From JBNGOQ01 sp050589645 (GTDB lineage Bacteria > Bacteroidota > Bacteroidia > Flavobacteriales > Flavobacteriaceae): 64,000 bases of DNA. The position numbers were made by a program, and so were the translations under genes. Where the stretch lies: assembly GCF_050589645.1 (NCBI RefSeq), contig NZ_JBNGOQ010000003.1, positions 1 through 64,000 of the forward strand, in the 5' to 3' direction. Shown one piece after another: positions 7,342 through 16,039 of this stretch (position 1 is its first letter; the number at the start of each line of letters is the position of its first letter). Under the pieces are notes generated by a model, which ran no database searches, was not told where the DNA came from, and saw only the letters and a program-made list of their open reading frames with translations.

Positions 7342-7749
7342 CTATGAGGTTAGCGGGTGCTTAAAGACAAGGGTACAGCTTTTTGATCTCCCAAACCATT
7401 TCACCCTATTTTTTGAGGCTAGATTATATACCGTATCCCTGATAATTCTTGGGATAAACGCCAAAAGCGCGGCGACCAAGCGCCACCTTGGTATTTTGGA
7501 AACGATTTTCAGAAAACCATCAGAATGGGTATGGACCCCTTTATCATCCAACAGGATCACCGTTTCCAGGCTTTCGGTGGGAAAACCGTATTTTTTTAAC
7601 AGCAGCTGTCCCTCGGTGGACTGAAATGCAACGTATCTGAAAATACCTCCGGGTGCGAAACGAAGCAGCCAGCCGACAACCCCATTGCACAAATTGCATT
7701 CTCCGTCAAATATGATGATATTTTCCTTTGCTTCCATAATCGTTTTCAT
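7342..7749 (-). CDS. DCC family thiol-disulfide oxidoreductase-like protein (DUF393)
   Basis: About 135 residues. The family hallmark is at the start: FDGECNLCNGVVGWLLRF, with the DxxCxxC-type pair of cysteines, followed by a conserved arginine/hydrophobic core and a C-terminal WFGRSKSC segment. I take ATG 7749 as the start because the upstream extension to 7797 would overlap the ABC ATPase gene; ATG 7737 is also possible. It follows the ABC ATPase stop by 16 nt on the same strand, so it is probably co-transcribed. Family members are predicted redox proteins and their substrate is not known. No signal peptide is visible, so a cytoplasmic or membrane-peripheral location is likely. Confidence 0.85.
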   Translation of the reverse strand: MKTIMEAKENIIIFDGECNLCNGVVGWLLRFAPGGIFRYVAFQSTEGQLLLKKYGFPTESLETVILLDDKGVHTHSDGFLKIVSKIPRWRLVAALLAFIPRIIRDTVYNLASKNRVKWFGRSKSCTLVFKHPLTS

Positions 7750-7765
7750 AGCAATCTTTTCTATC

Positions 7766-8434
7766 CTATAGTCGGATGGAACCGTCAATAATTTCAACCA
7801 ACCGCTGGGATTTTTTCTGTATGGTGAGGTTATGGGTGGCCATAATTACGGTTTTGCTCCTTTCTTTTGTTATTTGTGAGAGTAAATCAAAGATTAGCAT
7901 GCTATTTTTTTGATCCAGATTTCCGGTAGGTTCGTCCGCAACGATCAGTACGGGATTGTTGATTAACGCGCGCGCTATTGCAACACGCTGTTGTTGCCCG
8001 CCAGACAGCTGGTAGGAAGGACGATCCGCGAAGGTTTTCATCCCCATTTCATCAAGTAAGGAGAGCGCATCTTCCCGAAGGGCCTGGTTGTCCTTTTCGC
8101 CCAATTTTAAGGCCGGAAGCATCACATTTTGCAATACATTGAATTCCGGGAGCAAAAAATGGGATTGATATACAAATCCGATATGCCGGTTTCTAAAATC
8201 GGTCAGGCCGTCTTGCGACAATGCCTTGGTAGGTTGCCCCAATATTTCCAAAGTTCCTTCAAAATCCATATCCAGGGTAGACAGAATATACAGGAGGGTA
8301 GATTTTCCACTGCCCGATTCCCCGAAGATGGAAATTAGCTCCCCAGCCTCTGCGTTCAATGAAACACCGTTGAGAACCCTATGTTTCTTTGGATTGTGAA
8401 AATACTTGCTGATATGTTCCGCCTTCAATATCAT
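7766..8434 (-). CDS. ABC transporter ATPase (LolD/MacB-type)
   Basis: 222 residues. Walker A GESGSGKSTLL, Q-loop in YQSHFLLPEFNVLQNV, signature LSGGQQQRVAIARAL and Walker B VLIVADEPTGNLD are all present, in the order and sizes of the LolD/MacB/FtsE group. The gene overlaps the permease gene by 4 nt (ATGA-type junction, 8431-8434), so the two are translationally coupled. It should energise the adjacent permease at the inner membrane. The substrate cannot be read from the sequence; lipoprotein release or efflux of a small molecule are the usual roles in this group. Confidence 0.92.
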   Translation of the reverse strand: MILKAEHISKYFHNPKKHRVLNGVSLNAEAGELISIFGESGSGKSTLLYILSTLDMDFEGTLEILGQPTKALSQDGLTDFRNRHIGFVYQSHFLLPEFNVLQNVMLPALKLGEKDNQALREDALSLLDEMGMKTFADRPSYQLSGGQQQRVAIARALINNPVLIVADEPTGNLDQKNSMLIFDLLSQITKERSKTVIMATHNLTIQKKSQRLVEIIDGSIRL

Positions 8435-9648
8435 ATATCCCTAATAATCGTTACCGGATCTACCCTGCTTGCTTTTTTGGACGGGAAATAACCCGCCAGT
8501 AGGGAGGTAAGTATCCCAAAAGAGGCCCCCAGCAGGTAAAATTTTACCTCAAAAGTGATAGGGTAGGTGTCCACAATGATAAAATCCGAAGTTTCCAGGG
8601 GGGCCAGGGAAATGGCGTAACTGATCAGATAGCCAAAAAAGCTCCCCAGCAGCGAACCTATGGAACCAATGACAAAGGACTGTGCCAAAAAGATAAAAAC
8701 AAGGTCCTTGCCCGCATAGCCCATGGTCTTCAATACGGCAATATCCTTTCGTTTTTGTATTACCGTTATGTTCATGATGTTGTAAATTCCAAATCCGGCC
8801 ACCAGTAGCAGGGCAAAGGAGATGGTCCAGGTCATTACATTGCGGACTTTGTTCCCTATTACTATGGTTTTGTTGCCATCCATCCAATCATCTACGATGA
8901 TCCCCCCGTATTGTTGCAACAACGCATTTTTTAAGCCAAGGTCCTCCCGGTCTTTGAGTTTTACATGAATATTGGTAATACCCGATTCATTTTCCAAAAG
9001 CCCTTGCAGGGTGTTTGCGTTTACATAGGTCCGGAGGTTATCTATTGTGGAAATCCCAAAGCTGAATATGCCCGATACGGTCAAGCTATGGTTTCTTCCG
9101 TTGGGAAGGATCATTCTTAGCTCGTCCCCTTGGGAAACTTGAAGCCGTTTGGCGAGGCTAACGCCAAGAAGAATAGCGTTTTCATCTTTCAAACTTTCAA
9201 AGCCATCTCCATGGACAAGCCTCCGTTCCAAATCTACCATCTTGTATTCCCTATCCGGGAAAACACCGTTTATACTCACTGGCAGCTGCTGTGTTTCACT
9301 GAGCAGGATGGCCGGGGAAAGGGTCTGTTGGGCAAACCCCTTTACATTGTCATGTCTCCCCAAGGAGGTTGCGATATCGGAGACCTGTTGAAGCACAGGG
9401 GTCTTAGTTCCGAAAAGGCCTTTAAGTTTGACCTTATCTGGCTTTTGGTGTATAACAATGTCCGGACTTCCATTAAACACGGCATCATCCAAAAAACCGT
9501 TGACCCCGGTCATAAAACTGATCATAACGATAAAAATGGTTACGCCAAGGAGTACGCCCAGCGTGGCAAGAATACTTTGCTTCTTTCTCGCGACCAGGTA
9601 TTGAAAGGCAATAAACAGATTTACGCTATTGAATACGTTTTTCGACAT
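8431..9648 (-). CDS. ABC transporter permease (LolC/E-DevC-MacB type)
   Basis: 405 residues. An N-terminal membrane span (SILATLGVLLGVTIFIVMISF, about 25-45) is followed by a large periplasmic MacB-type domain (about 50-270). Three C-terminal spans follow (around 280-300, 325-350 and 370-392), with the FtsX motif PSKKASRVDPVTIIRDI at the end. This is the standard four-span FtsX/LolC layout. It is coupled to the ATPase gene downstream. No partner membrane-fusion protein or second permease is adjacent, so a homodimer is likely. The gene starts about 90 bp downstream of murF on the same strand. Confidence 0.9.
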   Translation of the reverse strand: MSKNVFNSVNLFIAFQYLVARKKQSILATLGVLLGVTIFIVMISFMTGVNGFLDDAVFNGSPDIVIHQKPDKVKLKGLFGTKTPVLQQVSDIATSLGRHDNVKGFAQQTLSPAILLSETQQLPVSINGVFPDREYKMVDLERRLVHGDGFESLKDENAILLGVSLAKRLQVSQGDELRMILPNGRNHSLTVSGIFSFGISTIDNLRTYVNANTLQGLLENESGITNIHVKLKDREDLGLKNALLQQYGGIIVDDWMDGNKTIVIGNKVRNVMTWTISFALLLVAGFGIYNIMNITVIQKRKDIAVLKTMGYAGKDLVFIFLAQSFVIGSIGSLLGSFFGYLISYAISLAPLETSDFIIVDTYPITFEVKFYLLGASFGILTSLLAGYFPSKKASRVDPVTIIRDI

Positions 9649-9740
9649 ACGAAATGGGTCGTGTAAATAGCTTGGGAATTACACTGGGAACCGTGCGGGA
9701 ATATTCTGTGCCCATGGCTGCCCAGAGGAGTCGCTCATGT

Positions 9741-11015
9741 TTATAGCAATTGCACCGCCCGTTCCAGGGCCATTCCCCTGGAGCCCTTGATTAGAATATG
9801 ACTTTTTCGCAACGTATGCGTTTTCAGAAAGTTGGCCAGGTCATCAAAGGAGTTGAATTTTTTTAAGGGCGAATTTGTTTTGGTAAAGTGCTCTCCCACG
9901 AGGTAGGCGTCGTCAAAAGCCATTTCCATGACCAGATCTGAAATCTCCTGATGCTCTTTTTGTGCAGCACTGCCCAGCTCGAACATATCCCCCAGGAGTA
10001 CTATTTTGGGAGCTCCTTGCATCATGCTAAAATTATCGAGGGCTGCTTTCATGCTGGTAGGATTGGCATTGTAGGCGTCCAAAATGATGTGATGCCCGTT
10101 GCGGTCCAGCATTTGGGAACGGTTGTTTTGTGGAATATAATTTTCAATGGCCACCTTGATATCCGCCAATGGAACATTGAAGTATTTTCCCATGAGCACG
10201 GCGGCGGCGCAGTTGGAAAAGTTGTAACTTCCAATGAGTTGGGACCTTATTTGGATGCCCTCGGCTTCCAGGGCAACATAGGGATCGGCATCCAGGGCCG
10301 AAATGATATAGTAATCACGGTTTACCTTGCTATACCCAAACTTCTTGATATACGTTCCCAATTTTTCTTCCTGTATCGGGTCGTCCGCATTCAAAAATAC
10401 ATGCTTGTCATTTTTCAGAAGATATCTGTAGAGTTCACTTTTCCCCTTAATGACACCGGCTACACCTCCAAAACCTTCAAGGTGTGCTTTTCCGAAGTTG
10501 GTGATATACCCATAATCCGGTTCCGCTATGGTACAAAGAAAATCGATTTCTCCTTGATGGTTCGCTCCCATTTCAACGATTGCAATCTCCGTGTCCTCTT
10601 TTAGGGACAATAGGGTTAGGGGAACACCAATGTGGTTGTTAAGATTTCCAAGAGTAGCAACAATCTTGTACTTTTTGGACAACACTGCCGAAAGCAGTTC
10701 TTTGGTAGTAGTTTTCCCGTTGCTTCCTGTAAGGCCTATTACTTTGGTATTGCAATACTTCCTGTGATAATTGGCAAGTTCCTGTAGGGTCTTAAGCGCA
10801 TCCTCCACTAGGATGACCCCATCGGCGGCACTGTACTTCTTTTCATCCACGACCGCTAAGGAAGCTCCGTTTTGAAGTGCTTGCATCGCAAACTCGTTAC
10901 CGTTAAAATTGGCGCCTTTTAGCGCGAAGAAAATACAGTTTCTCGTGATTTTCCTGGTATCGGTACAAACGGCGGGAAATTCCAAAAAGAGCTTGTGCAG
11001 TGCAGCTATGGTCAT
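9741..11015 (-). CDS. murF: UDP-N-acetylmuramoyl-tripeptide--D-alanyl-D-alanine ligase
   Basis: 424 residues, close to the family length. The Mur ligase ATP loop GLTGSNGKTTTKELL lies at about 95-109. EMGANHQGEI and the conserved LDAYNANPTSMKAAL segment (about 315-329) identify MurF rather than MurC/D/E. It adds D-Ala-D-Ala to the peptidoglycan precursor in the cytoplasm. A -7-like box (TAACTTTG) ends 4 nt before the ATG, and the gldJ terminator lies immediately upstream, so the gene appears to have its own promoter. The neighbourhood murF-gldJ matches other Flavobacteriaceae as I know them. Confidence 0.96.
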   Translation of the reverse strand: MTIAALHKLFLEFPAVCTDTRKITRNCIFFALKGANFNGNEFAMQALQNGASLAVVDEKKYSAADGVILVEDALKTLQELANYHRKYCNTKVIGLTGSNGKTTTKELLSAVLSKKYKIVATLGNLNNHIGVPLTLLSLKEDTEIAIVEMGANHQGEIDFLCTIAEPDYGYITNFGKAHLEGFGGVAGVIKGKSELYRYLLKNDKHVFLNADDPIQEEKLGTYIKKFGYSKVNRDYYIISALDADPYVALEAEGIQIRSQLIGSYNFSNCAAAVLMGKYFNVPLADIKVAIENYIPQNNRSQMLDRNGHHIILDAYNANPTSMKAALDNFSMMQGAPKIVLLGDMFELGSAAQKEHQEISDLVMEMAFDDAYLVGEHFTKTNSPLKKFNSFDDLANFLKTHTLRKSHILIKGSRGMALERAVQLL

Positions 11016-11019
11016 GGCA

Positions 11020-11027
11020 CAAAGTTA
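11020..11027 (-). promoter_or_regulatory. -7 box of murF, 4 nt from the ATG
   Basis: TAACTTTG on the minus strand matches TAnnTTTG exactly, followed by TGCC and the ATG. Transcription would start at or next to the start codon, giving a leaderless mRNA. Confidence 0.55.
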
Positions 11028-11055
11028 AAAAAAAGCCCCGACGGAAAGTCGGGGC
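11027..11055 (-). terminator. Intrinsic terminator of gldJ
   Basis: GCCCCGAC (11035-11042), loop GGAAA, GTCGGGGC (11048-11055). On the minus strand the stem is followed by eight T. It lies 25 bp after the gldJ stop and ends against the murF promoter. Confidence 0.9.
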
Positions 11056-11079
11056 CTTGCTTTATATTTTTTGGGAAAA

Positions 11080-12750
11080 CTATTTAACCTTTTTTCCCCG
11101 AACTGTTTTGTTCTTTGTTTTGGATTTTGATCCCACTCTGGACATGGCACATCTGAATCCGATATAATCCGTGGCCATGTATTGAGGCAGGTACCTACGT
11201 TGTGCGGGATCTAACCAATAGGCTCGATCTCTCCAAGAACCCCCTTTGAAAACCCTAACTTCGTTATTGATCAGGGTAGTCCTGTTATTGGAGGTATCGT
11301 ACTGGCGTATCATGTTGCCAACAGAATCTCGCTCAACATTATGCTTGGGTGAATTGTACATGGATCTACCATTCCCTTCTTGCTCCTGCTCTTCATCACT
11401 AAATCTGTCAAAGAACCTGGAAGAACCTGGATCACCGTCCCTGTATCCTCTATTGTCACTAGAGGAGAAATTGGTCCTTAGATAAGTTTCCTGTTCGTCC
11501 ACGGGTACCATTTTTATCTCGCCTGGTAGGTTAACCGCAATTATTCTACCGTTGGGCAAGGTATCGTAGACAATCTCATCTTTGAGGATATTTACCTTTC
11601 CATCCTCGCCTATTGCAGTTTTTTGATATACGTTACCCCTGTAGTAGTTGAAATCACTTATTTCATCATCAACTATGGGTCGGTACACATCGGCTACCCA
11701 TTCGGCCACATTACCGGCCATATCATAAAGGCCAAGATCGTTGGGTTTGTAAGACTTAACCTCTGCGGTAATATCCGCACCATCGTCGGACCATCCGGCA
11801 ATTCCGCCGTAGTCACCTTTTCCTTGCTTAAAGTTGGCCAATTGGTCCCCTCGGCCCACGCGTTGCCCGTTACGGGTATACTCGCCTTCCCAAGGATATT
11901 TTTTTCTACCTCTATAGTTATTGTATTCCCGAGAACCCTGAAGGGCCGCAGCTGCATATTCCCATTCGGTTTCTGTGGGCAAGCGGTACTCTGGCATAAT
12001 AATCCCGCTACTGCGCTTGGCAAAGGTAGAAACGGAATCTTTTTTCTTATTGCCCTGGAGCGAATCAATTTGACCGTTGTAGACCGACTCGGGCCTGTTT
12101 AGATAGGCTTCAGTGCTAAAGGTGCCCTCTACCTCACCTGTAACGGCCTGATATTTGGCATCCTTGGCAAGATATCCTTCCTTTTCCAGCATGGCTTCAT
12201 TGACACGATCCGTACGCCATTCTGAAAATTGAACGGCCTGCACCCAATTTACCCCTACTACAGGATATTCTGCATAGGCAGGATGCCTTAGGTAGTTGTT
12301 GGTCATGGTTTCGTTAAATCCTAATCGGTTTCTCCAGACCAAGGTGTCCGGCAGTGCTCCCTTGTAGATATTGGCATATTTTGGATTTTCGGGTGGGTAT
12401 ACACTCTTTAGGTAATCCAAATATTCCAAGTACATAACATTGGTCACTTCGGTTTCATCCATATAGAAGGACTGAACGTGCTGCGATGTTGGTGTGTTGT
12501 TCCAGTCGTGCATCACATCATCCTGAACCTTCCCTTTGGTAAAGGTACCTCCTTCAACAAACACCAAACCGGGGGCAGTGGCCTGTTCCTTAAAATCTGT
12601 GTTGTACTGGAAACCACCCTCCTTGGCATTGATTTTCCAGCCGGTGGCTCTTGAAACGTTCTTTGATGTCCCGGAAGATTTTTTGCAACTGCTAAAACTT
12701 CCCGCCACCACTAAACAAGAGAGTACAACTTTGATAAATTGTTTTTTCAT
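11080..12750 (-). CDS. gldJ: Gliding motility lipoprotein GldJ
   Basis: 556 residues with a lipoprotein signal (lipobox around SFSSC, Cys about 22). A formylglycine-generating-enzyme-like fold follows: GLVFVEGGTFTKG (about 60), FYMDETEVTNVMYLEYL, YRLPTETEWEYAA and the terminal FKGGSWRDRAYWLDPAQRR ... YIGFRCA. This combination is typical of GldJ, which lacks sulfatase-modifying function and is needed for gliding and type IX secretion in Flavobacterium johnsoniae. It is divergent from porV with a 452-bp gap. The basic tail (KSKTKNKTVRGKKVK) is notable. In F. johnsoniae the next gene on that side is porU, which is missing here. Confidence 0.94.
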   Translation of the reverse strand: MKKQFIKVVLSCLVVAGSFSSCKKSSGTSKNVSRATGWKINAKEGGFQYNTDFKEQATAPGLVFVEGGTFTKGKVQDDVMHDWNNTPTSQHVQSFYMDETEVTNVMYLEYLDYLKSVYPPENPKYANIYKGALPDTLVWRNRLGFNETMTNNYLRHPAYAEYPVVGVNWVQAVQFSEWRTDRVNEAMLEKEGYLAKDAKYQAVTGEVEGTFSTEAYLNRPESVYNGQIDSLQGNKKKDSVSTFAKRSSGIIMPEYRLPTETEWEYAAAALQGSREYNNYRGRKKYPWEGEYTRNGQRVGRGDQLANFKQGKGDYGGIAGWSDDGADITAEVKSYKPNDLGLYDMAGNVAEWVADVYRPIVDDEISDFNYYRGNVYQKTAIGEDGKVNILKDEIVYDTLPNGRIIAVNLPGEIKMVPVDEQETYLRTNFSSSDNRGYRDGDPGSSRFFDRFSDEEQEQEGNGRSMYNSPKHNVERDSVGNMIRQYDTSNNRTTLINNEVRVFKGGSWRDRAYWLDPAQRRYLPQYMATDYIGFRCAMSRVGSKSKTKNKTVRGKKVK

Positions 12751-13176
12751 AATTAGGACTTGAGTTCAAAATTCAAACCACGTTTCAAGCGGCTTGGAGA
12801 TTATATTTTAATTAATTTGTGTGTCACTTTCGGCTTATAAAACGAGGATTTGCACATAATATTTCATGGTCCCAAAAAATATTTTTTACAAAATCCACGC
12901 GGCATAAGTTTTAAAAAGATTCCGTGTGTAAATTCATAACGAAGTAAAAGCTATTATAGTATGGGTTAAAAGGGTTTCTTTTTGTTACTATCCCGAATAA
13001 AGGGCGAATTCTTGCAAGGAGCGGGGGATTTTATCGATAAGATTAGAAAACAATGGCTTTGGGACGGGATTTTGTTCATGGATTTTTAAAAATAATATAC
13101 CCATAACACAAGATATTTTTAAAAAGGGCGTTTACATGTAGTACGACTAAAATTTATCGAAGTTGTTCAATAAGCT
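12751..13176. other. gldJ-porV divergent intergenic region without a gene
   Basis: About 430 bp, A+T-rich, with no coding frame that I can support. It must contain the gldJ promoter on the minus strand, but I found no clean TAnnTTTG near gldJ. porU, expected here by synteny with F. johnsoniae, is absent, and I recognise no remnant. Confidence 0.6.
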
Positions 13177-13184
13177 TATTTTTG
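13177..13184 (+). promoter_or_regulatory. -7 box of porV
   Basis: TATTTTTG matches TAnnTTTG and lies 18 nt before ATG 13203. It overlaps an in-frame TTG at 13182, which therefore cannot be the translation start. Confidence 0.55.
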
Positions 13185-13202
13185 TACCCAACTAAATTTT
13201 AC

Positions 13203-14354
13203 ATGAAAGAAATGAAAAAATTATTGACACTAACCTTGCTTGTGTGCCTTGGCAGAACAATGGCGCAGGAAGATCGGGTTATCACCACTGCAGTGCCCTT
13301 TTTGACCATTGCCGCCGATGCAAGGGCCGCGGGTATGGGCGATATGGGTGTAGCTACTTCCGTCGATGCCTATTCGCAGCAATGGAACCCGGCCAAATTT
13401 GCCTTTGCGGAGCGCAAAATGGGCATTGGGGTAAGTTATACCCCTTATCTGGAGAGCATTATTACGGACATTGCCCTTTTAAGCGGAAACTACTATAATA
13501 AAATAAACGATCGAAGCGCATTTGCCGTAAGCTTACGTTTTTTCACCTTGGGAGAAATAGAGTTAAGGCAATTTGCCAACGATCCGGGAACAACGGCCAA
13601 ACCCAACGAATTGGCCATTGATGGATCCTATTCCCTAAAACTTAGCGATCAATTTTCCATGGCGGTTGCAGGAAGGTTTATCAGCTCTAATCTGGAACTT
13701 CAGGAAATCGGAGGAAATTCACAGGCAGGAAACAGCTTTGCTGTTGATGTGGCCGGTTACTTCCGTTCAAGGGAAATAGCCTACAACAATTTTGATGGAC
13801 GCTGGAGAGCTGGATTCAACCTTTCCAATCTTGGAGGGAAGATCCAGTACGATGAAGGAGGCCAGGAAAACTTCTTGCCCACCAACCTAAAAGTGGGAGC
13901 CGGCTTCGATTTTATTTTGGACCAGGATAATGTGTTGGGAATCACTACAGAAATCAATAAATTATTAGTACCTACCCCCAGGGATTTTGATGGGGATGGG
14001 GATGTGGATTCTGAGGACAATGCGGAGTACCAGGATATCAGTTTTTTAAATGGGGTATTCGAGTCCTTTGGTGACGCTCCTGATGGATTCAGCGAAGAAT
14101 TAAAAGAATTTACATGGGCCCTTGGTGCGGAATATACCTATCAGGACGCCTTTATGATCCGTACCGGTTATTTCAATGAAAGCGAGGAAAAGGGTTCCAG
14201 AAAGTTCTTTACCCTGGGAGCAGGCTTTAAGTTCAAGGCGGCCCAGATCGATCTGTCCTACTTGTTCTCGACTTCTCAGGTAAGAAACCCTTTGGAGAAT
14301 ACCTTGCGTTTTTCCCTTACCTTTAGCCTAGGCCAGGAATATTTTAACGATTAA
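13203..14354 (+). CDS. porV: Type IX secretion outer-membrane shuttle PorV (LptO)
   Basis: About 383 residues. After the signal peptide (cut near TMAQ) comes the strongly conserved PorV N-terminus: TAVPFLTIAADARAAGMGDMGVAT, SQQWNPAK. A FadL-like beta-barrel follows to the end (TLRFSLTFSLG). PorV collects cargo from the translocon and hands it to the PorU sortase. Unusual is an acidic DFDGDGDVDSEDNAEYQD segment at about 261-278 in a loop, resembling a dockerin/EF-hand calcium loop. ATG 13203 is chosen because the promoter box lies directly upstream; ATG 13212 is an alternative. A terminator follows. Confidence 0.93.
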   Translation: MKEMKKLLTLTLLVCLGRTMAQEDRVITTAVPFLTIAADARAAGMGDMGVATSVDAYSQQWNPAKFAFAERKMGIGVSYTPYLESIITDIALLSGNYYNKINDRSAFAVSLRFFTLGEIELRQFANDPGTTAKPNELAIDGSYSLKLSDQFSMAVAGRFISSNLELQEIGGNSQAGNSFAVDVAGYFRSREIAYNNFDGRWRAGFNLSNLGGKIQYDEGGQENFLPTNLKVGAGFDFILDQDNVLGITTEINKLLVPTPRDFDGDGDVDSEDNAEYQDISFLNGVFESFGDAPDGFSEELKEFTWALGAEYTYQDAFMIRTGYFNESEEKGSRKFFTLGAGFKFKAAQIDLSYLFSTSQVRNPLENTLRFSLTFSLGQEYFND

Positions 14355-14380
14355 GGGTAAAACCCCTTTATTCGTCCTTT

Positions 14381-14404
14381 AAAACCTGCCTTTGTGCAGG
14401 TTTT
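14381..14404 (+). terminator. Intrinsic terminator of porV
   Basis: AAAACCTGC (14381-14389), loop CTTTGT, GCAGGTTTT (14396-14404). The symmetric A/T flanks make it potentially bidirectional. Confidence 0.8.
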
Positions 14405-14407
14405 ACT

Positions 14408-14415
14408 TATTTTTG
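14408..14415 (+). promoter_or_regulatory. -7 box of cdd
   Basis: TATTTTTG matches TAnnTTTG directly after the porV terminator and 37 nt before ATG 14453. Confidence 0.45.
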
Positions 14416-14452
14416 TCCCAATCCCCTACTAAAATTGCAACAATATCCGGAT

Positions 14453-14938
14453 ATGAAAAAACGTCAAATAGCTTTTGAATTGACCGTGTTCGATTCCTTG
14501 AAAGACCTTCCGGTCGAAGACCAGCAATTGATGAGGGAAGCCATAAAAGCGAGAGGTGATGCTTATGCGCCCTATTCCAACTTTCAAGTAGGCGCAGCGG
14601 TGCTCCTGGAAAATGGATCAATTGTCATTGGGAACAACCAGGAGAACGCGTCCTATCCATCTGGGCTCTGTGCAGAACGCGTGGCCGTTTTTCAGGCTGG
14701 GGCTAAATATCCGGGGGTAGCCATACGGACCATTGCCATCACGGCGACCTCCAAGAATTATGCGGTGGATACCCCAGCTGCCCCGTGTGGGAATTGCAGG
14801 CAGTCTATCGCCGAATATGAACAAAAACAACATAGCCCAATAGCACTGGTCCTTATGGGCGAAACGGGGGAAGTCTTCAAGTGCGATTCCCTTGTCGATA
14901 TCCTTCCCTTGGCCTTTGATAATTCTTTCCTAAAGTAG
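14453..14938 (+). CDS. cdd: Cytidine deaminase
   Basis: 161 residues. The zinc site reads GLCAERVAVFQAG (C-A-E, His replaced by Cys as in the small cytidine deaminases) and PCGNCRQSIAEY (PCxxC), which places it in the CDA family. It converts cytidine/deoxycytidine to uridine/deoxyuridine for pyrimidine salvage. ATG 14453 is chosen over the upstream TTG at 14435, which would add only six residues. porV upstream and pdhA downstream are on the same strand but each has its own -7 box, so cdd may be monocistronic. Confidence 0.93.
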   Translation: MKKRQIAFELTVFDSLKDLPVEDQQLMREAIKARGDAYAPYSNFQVGAAVLLENGSIVIGNNQENASYPSGLCAERVAVFQAGAKYPGVAIRTIAITATSKNYAVDTPAAPCGNCRQSIAEYEQKQHSPIALVLMGETGEVFKCDSLVDILPLAFDNSFLK

Positions 14939-14986
14939 CTTAAATTATATCCGCTTCTATTTTTTTTCCGCTATTGATTTAATGTG

Positions 14987-14994
14987 TATTTTTG
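14987..14994 (+). promoter_or_regulatory. -7 box of pdhA
   Basis: TATTTTTG matches TAnnTTTG, 42 nt before ATG 15037. It lies before the in-frame upstream start at 14992, which argues for the shorter protein. Confidence 0.45.
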
Positions 14995-15036
14995 TTTTTC
15001 CGATTTAAGGAAATACTACAAATAAAATATGTGTTA

Positions 15037-16035
15037 ATGGAAAAGATTACCAAGGAAGTTTACCTAAAATGGTACGAGGACATGCTGTTTTGGAGAAAGT
15101 TCGAGGATAAACTTGCCGCTGTTTACATTCAACAAAAGGTTAGGGGATTTCTACACTTGTACAACGGGCAGGAAGCCGTACTTGCAGGAGCGTTACACGC
15201 GATGGACCTTTCCAAGGACCGGATGATTACGGCCTATAGGAACCACGTGCAACCCATCGGTATGGGAGAAGATCCCAAAAAGGTTATGGCCGAGCTTTAC
15301 GGCAAGGTTACCGGTACTTCACGGGGTATGGGTGGATCCATGCACATCTTTTCCAAAGAACATCGATTTTATGGAGGCCATGGCATTGTAGGAGGACAGA
15401 TTCCCTTGGGTGCAGGCTTGGCCTTTGCCGATAAATACTTTAAAAGGGACTCGGTAACCTTGTGTTATATGGGTGATGGTGCGGTACGACAAGGATCCCT
15501 GCACGAAACCTTTAATTTGGCCATGCTGTGGCAATTACCAGTGGTGTTTATTTGTGAAAACAATGGCTATGCCATGGGAACCTCTGTGGCCCGGACATCA
15601 TATTCCACAGATATTTGGAAACTTGGCCTGGGATATGAAATGCCATGCGGTCCGGTAGACGGTATGGATCCCGTAACGGTGGCCAAGGAAATGAGCAAGG
15701 CCATAGAACGGGCCAGAAGTGGCGGCGGACCTACATTTCTAGAAATGAAGACCTATCGCTATAGAGGACATTCCATGTCCGATGCACAGCATTACAGAAC
15801 AAAAGAAGAAGTAGAGGAGTATAAAAAAATTGACCCCATTACCCAAGTGCTCGATGTCATCATGGAAAAGAACTATGCTACAGAGGACGAGATCAAGGAA
15901 ATAGATGGTCGGGTAAAGGATATGGTGAAGGAATGCGAAAAATTTGCTGAGGATTCGGATTACCCTCCTGCAAACCAATTATATGACATGGTATATGAGC
16001 AGGAAGACTATCCATTTGTACAACATAAATTATAG
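15037..16035 (+). CDS. pdhA: Pyruvate dehydrogenase E1 component, alpha subunit
   Basis: About 332 residues starting MEKITKEVYLKWYEDML. The thiamine diphosphate motif GDGAVRQGSLHETFNLAMLW ... ENN lies at about 145-172. The phosphorylation-loop region YRYRGHSMSDAQHYRTKEE is near 245. With a separate beta subunit it decarboxylates pyruvate and acetylates the E2 lipoyl group. The E2 gene follows after 4 nt, so they are one operon. No E1-beta or E3 gene is nearby, so those subunits must be encoded elsewhere. Confidence 0.95.
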   Translation: MEKITKEVYLKWYEDMLFWRKFEDKLAAVYIQQKVRGFLHLYNGQEAVLAGALHAMDLSKDRMITAYRNHVQPIGMGEDPKKVMAELYGKVTGTSRGMGGSMHIFSKEHRFYGGHGIVGGQIPLGAGLAFADKYFKRDSVTLCYMGDGAVRQGSLHETFNLAMLWQLPVVFICENNGYAMGTSVARTSYSTDIWKLGLGYEMPCGPVDGMDPVTVAKEMSKAIERARSGGGPTFLEMKTYRYRGHSMSDAQHYRTKEEVEEYKKIDPITQVLDVIMEKNYATEDEIKEIDGRVKDMVKECEKFAEDSDYPPANQLYDMVYEQEDYPFVQHKL

Positions 16036-16039
16036 GTAA

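Noticed and set aside
9951..10604. 217-residue plus-strand frame inside murF
   Set aside because: Antisense shadow of murF without a start context or domain.
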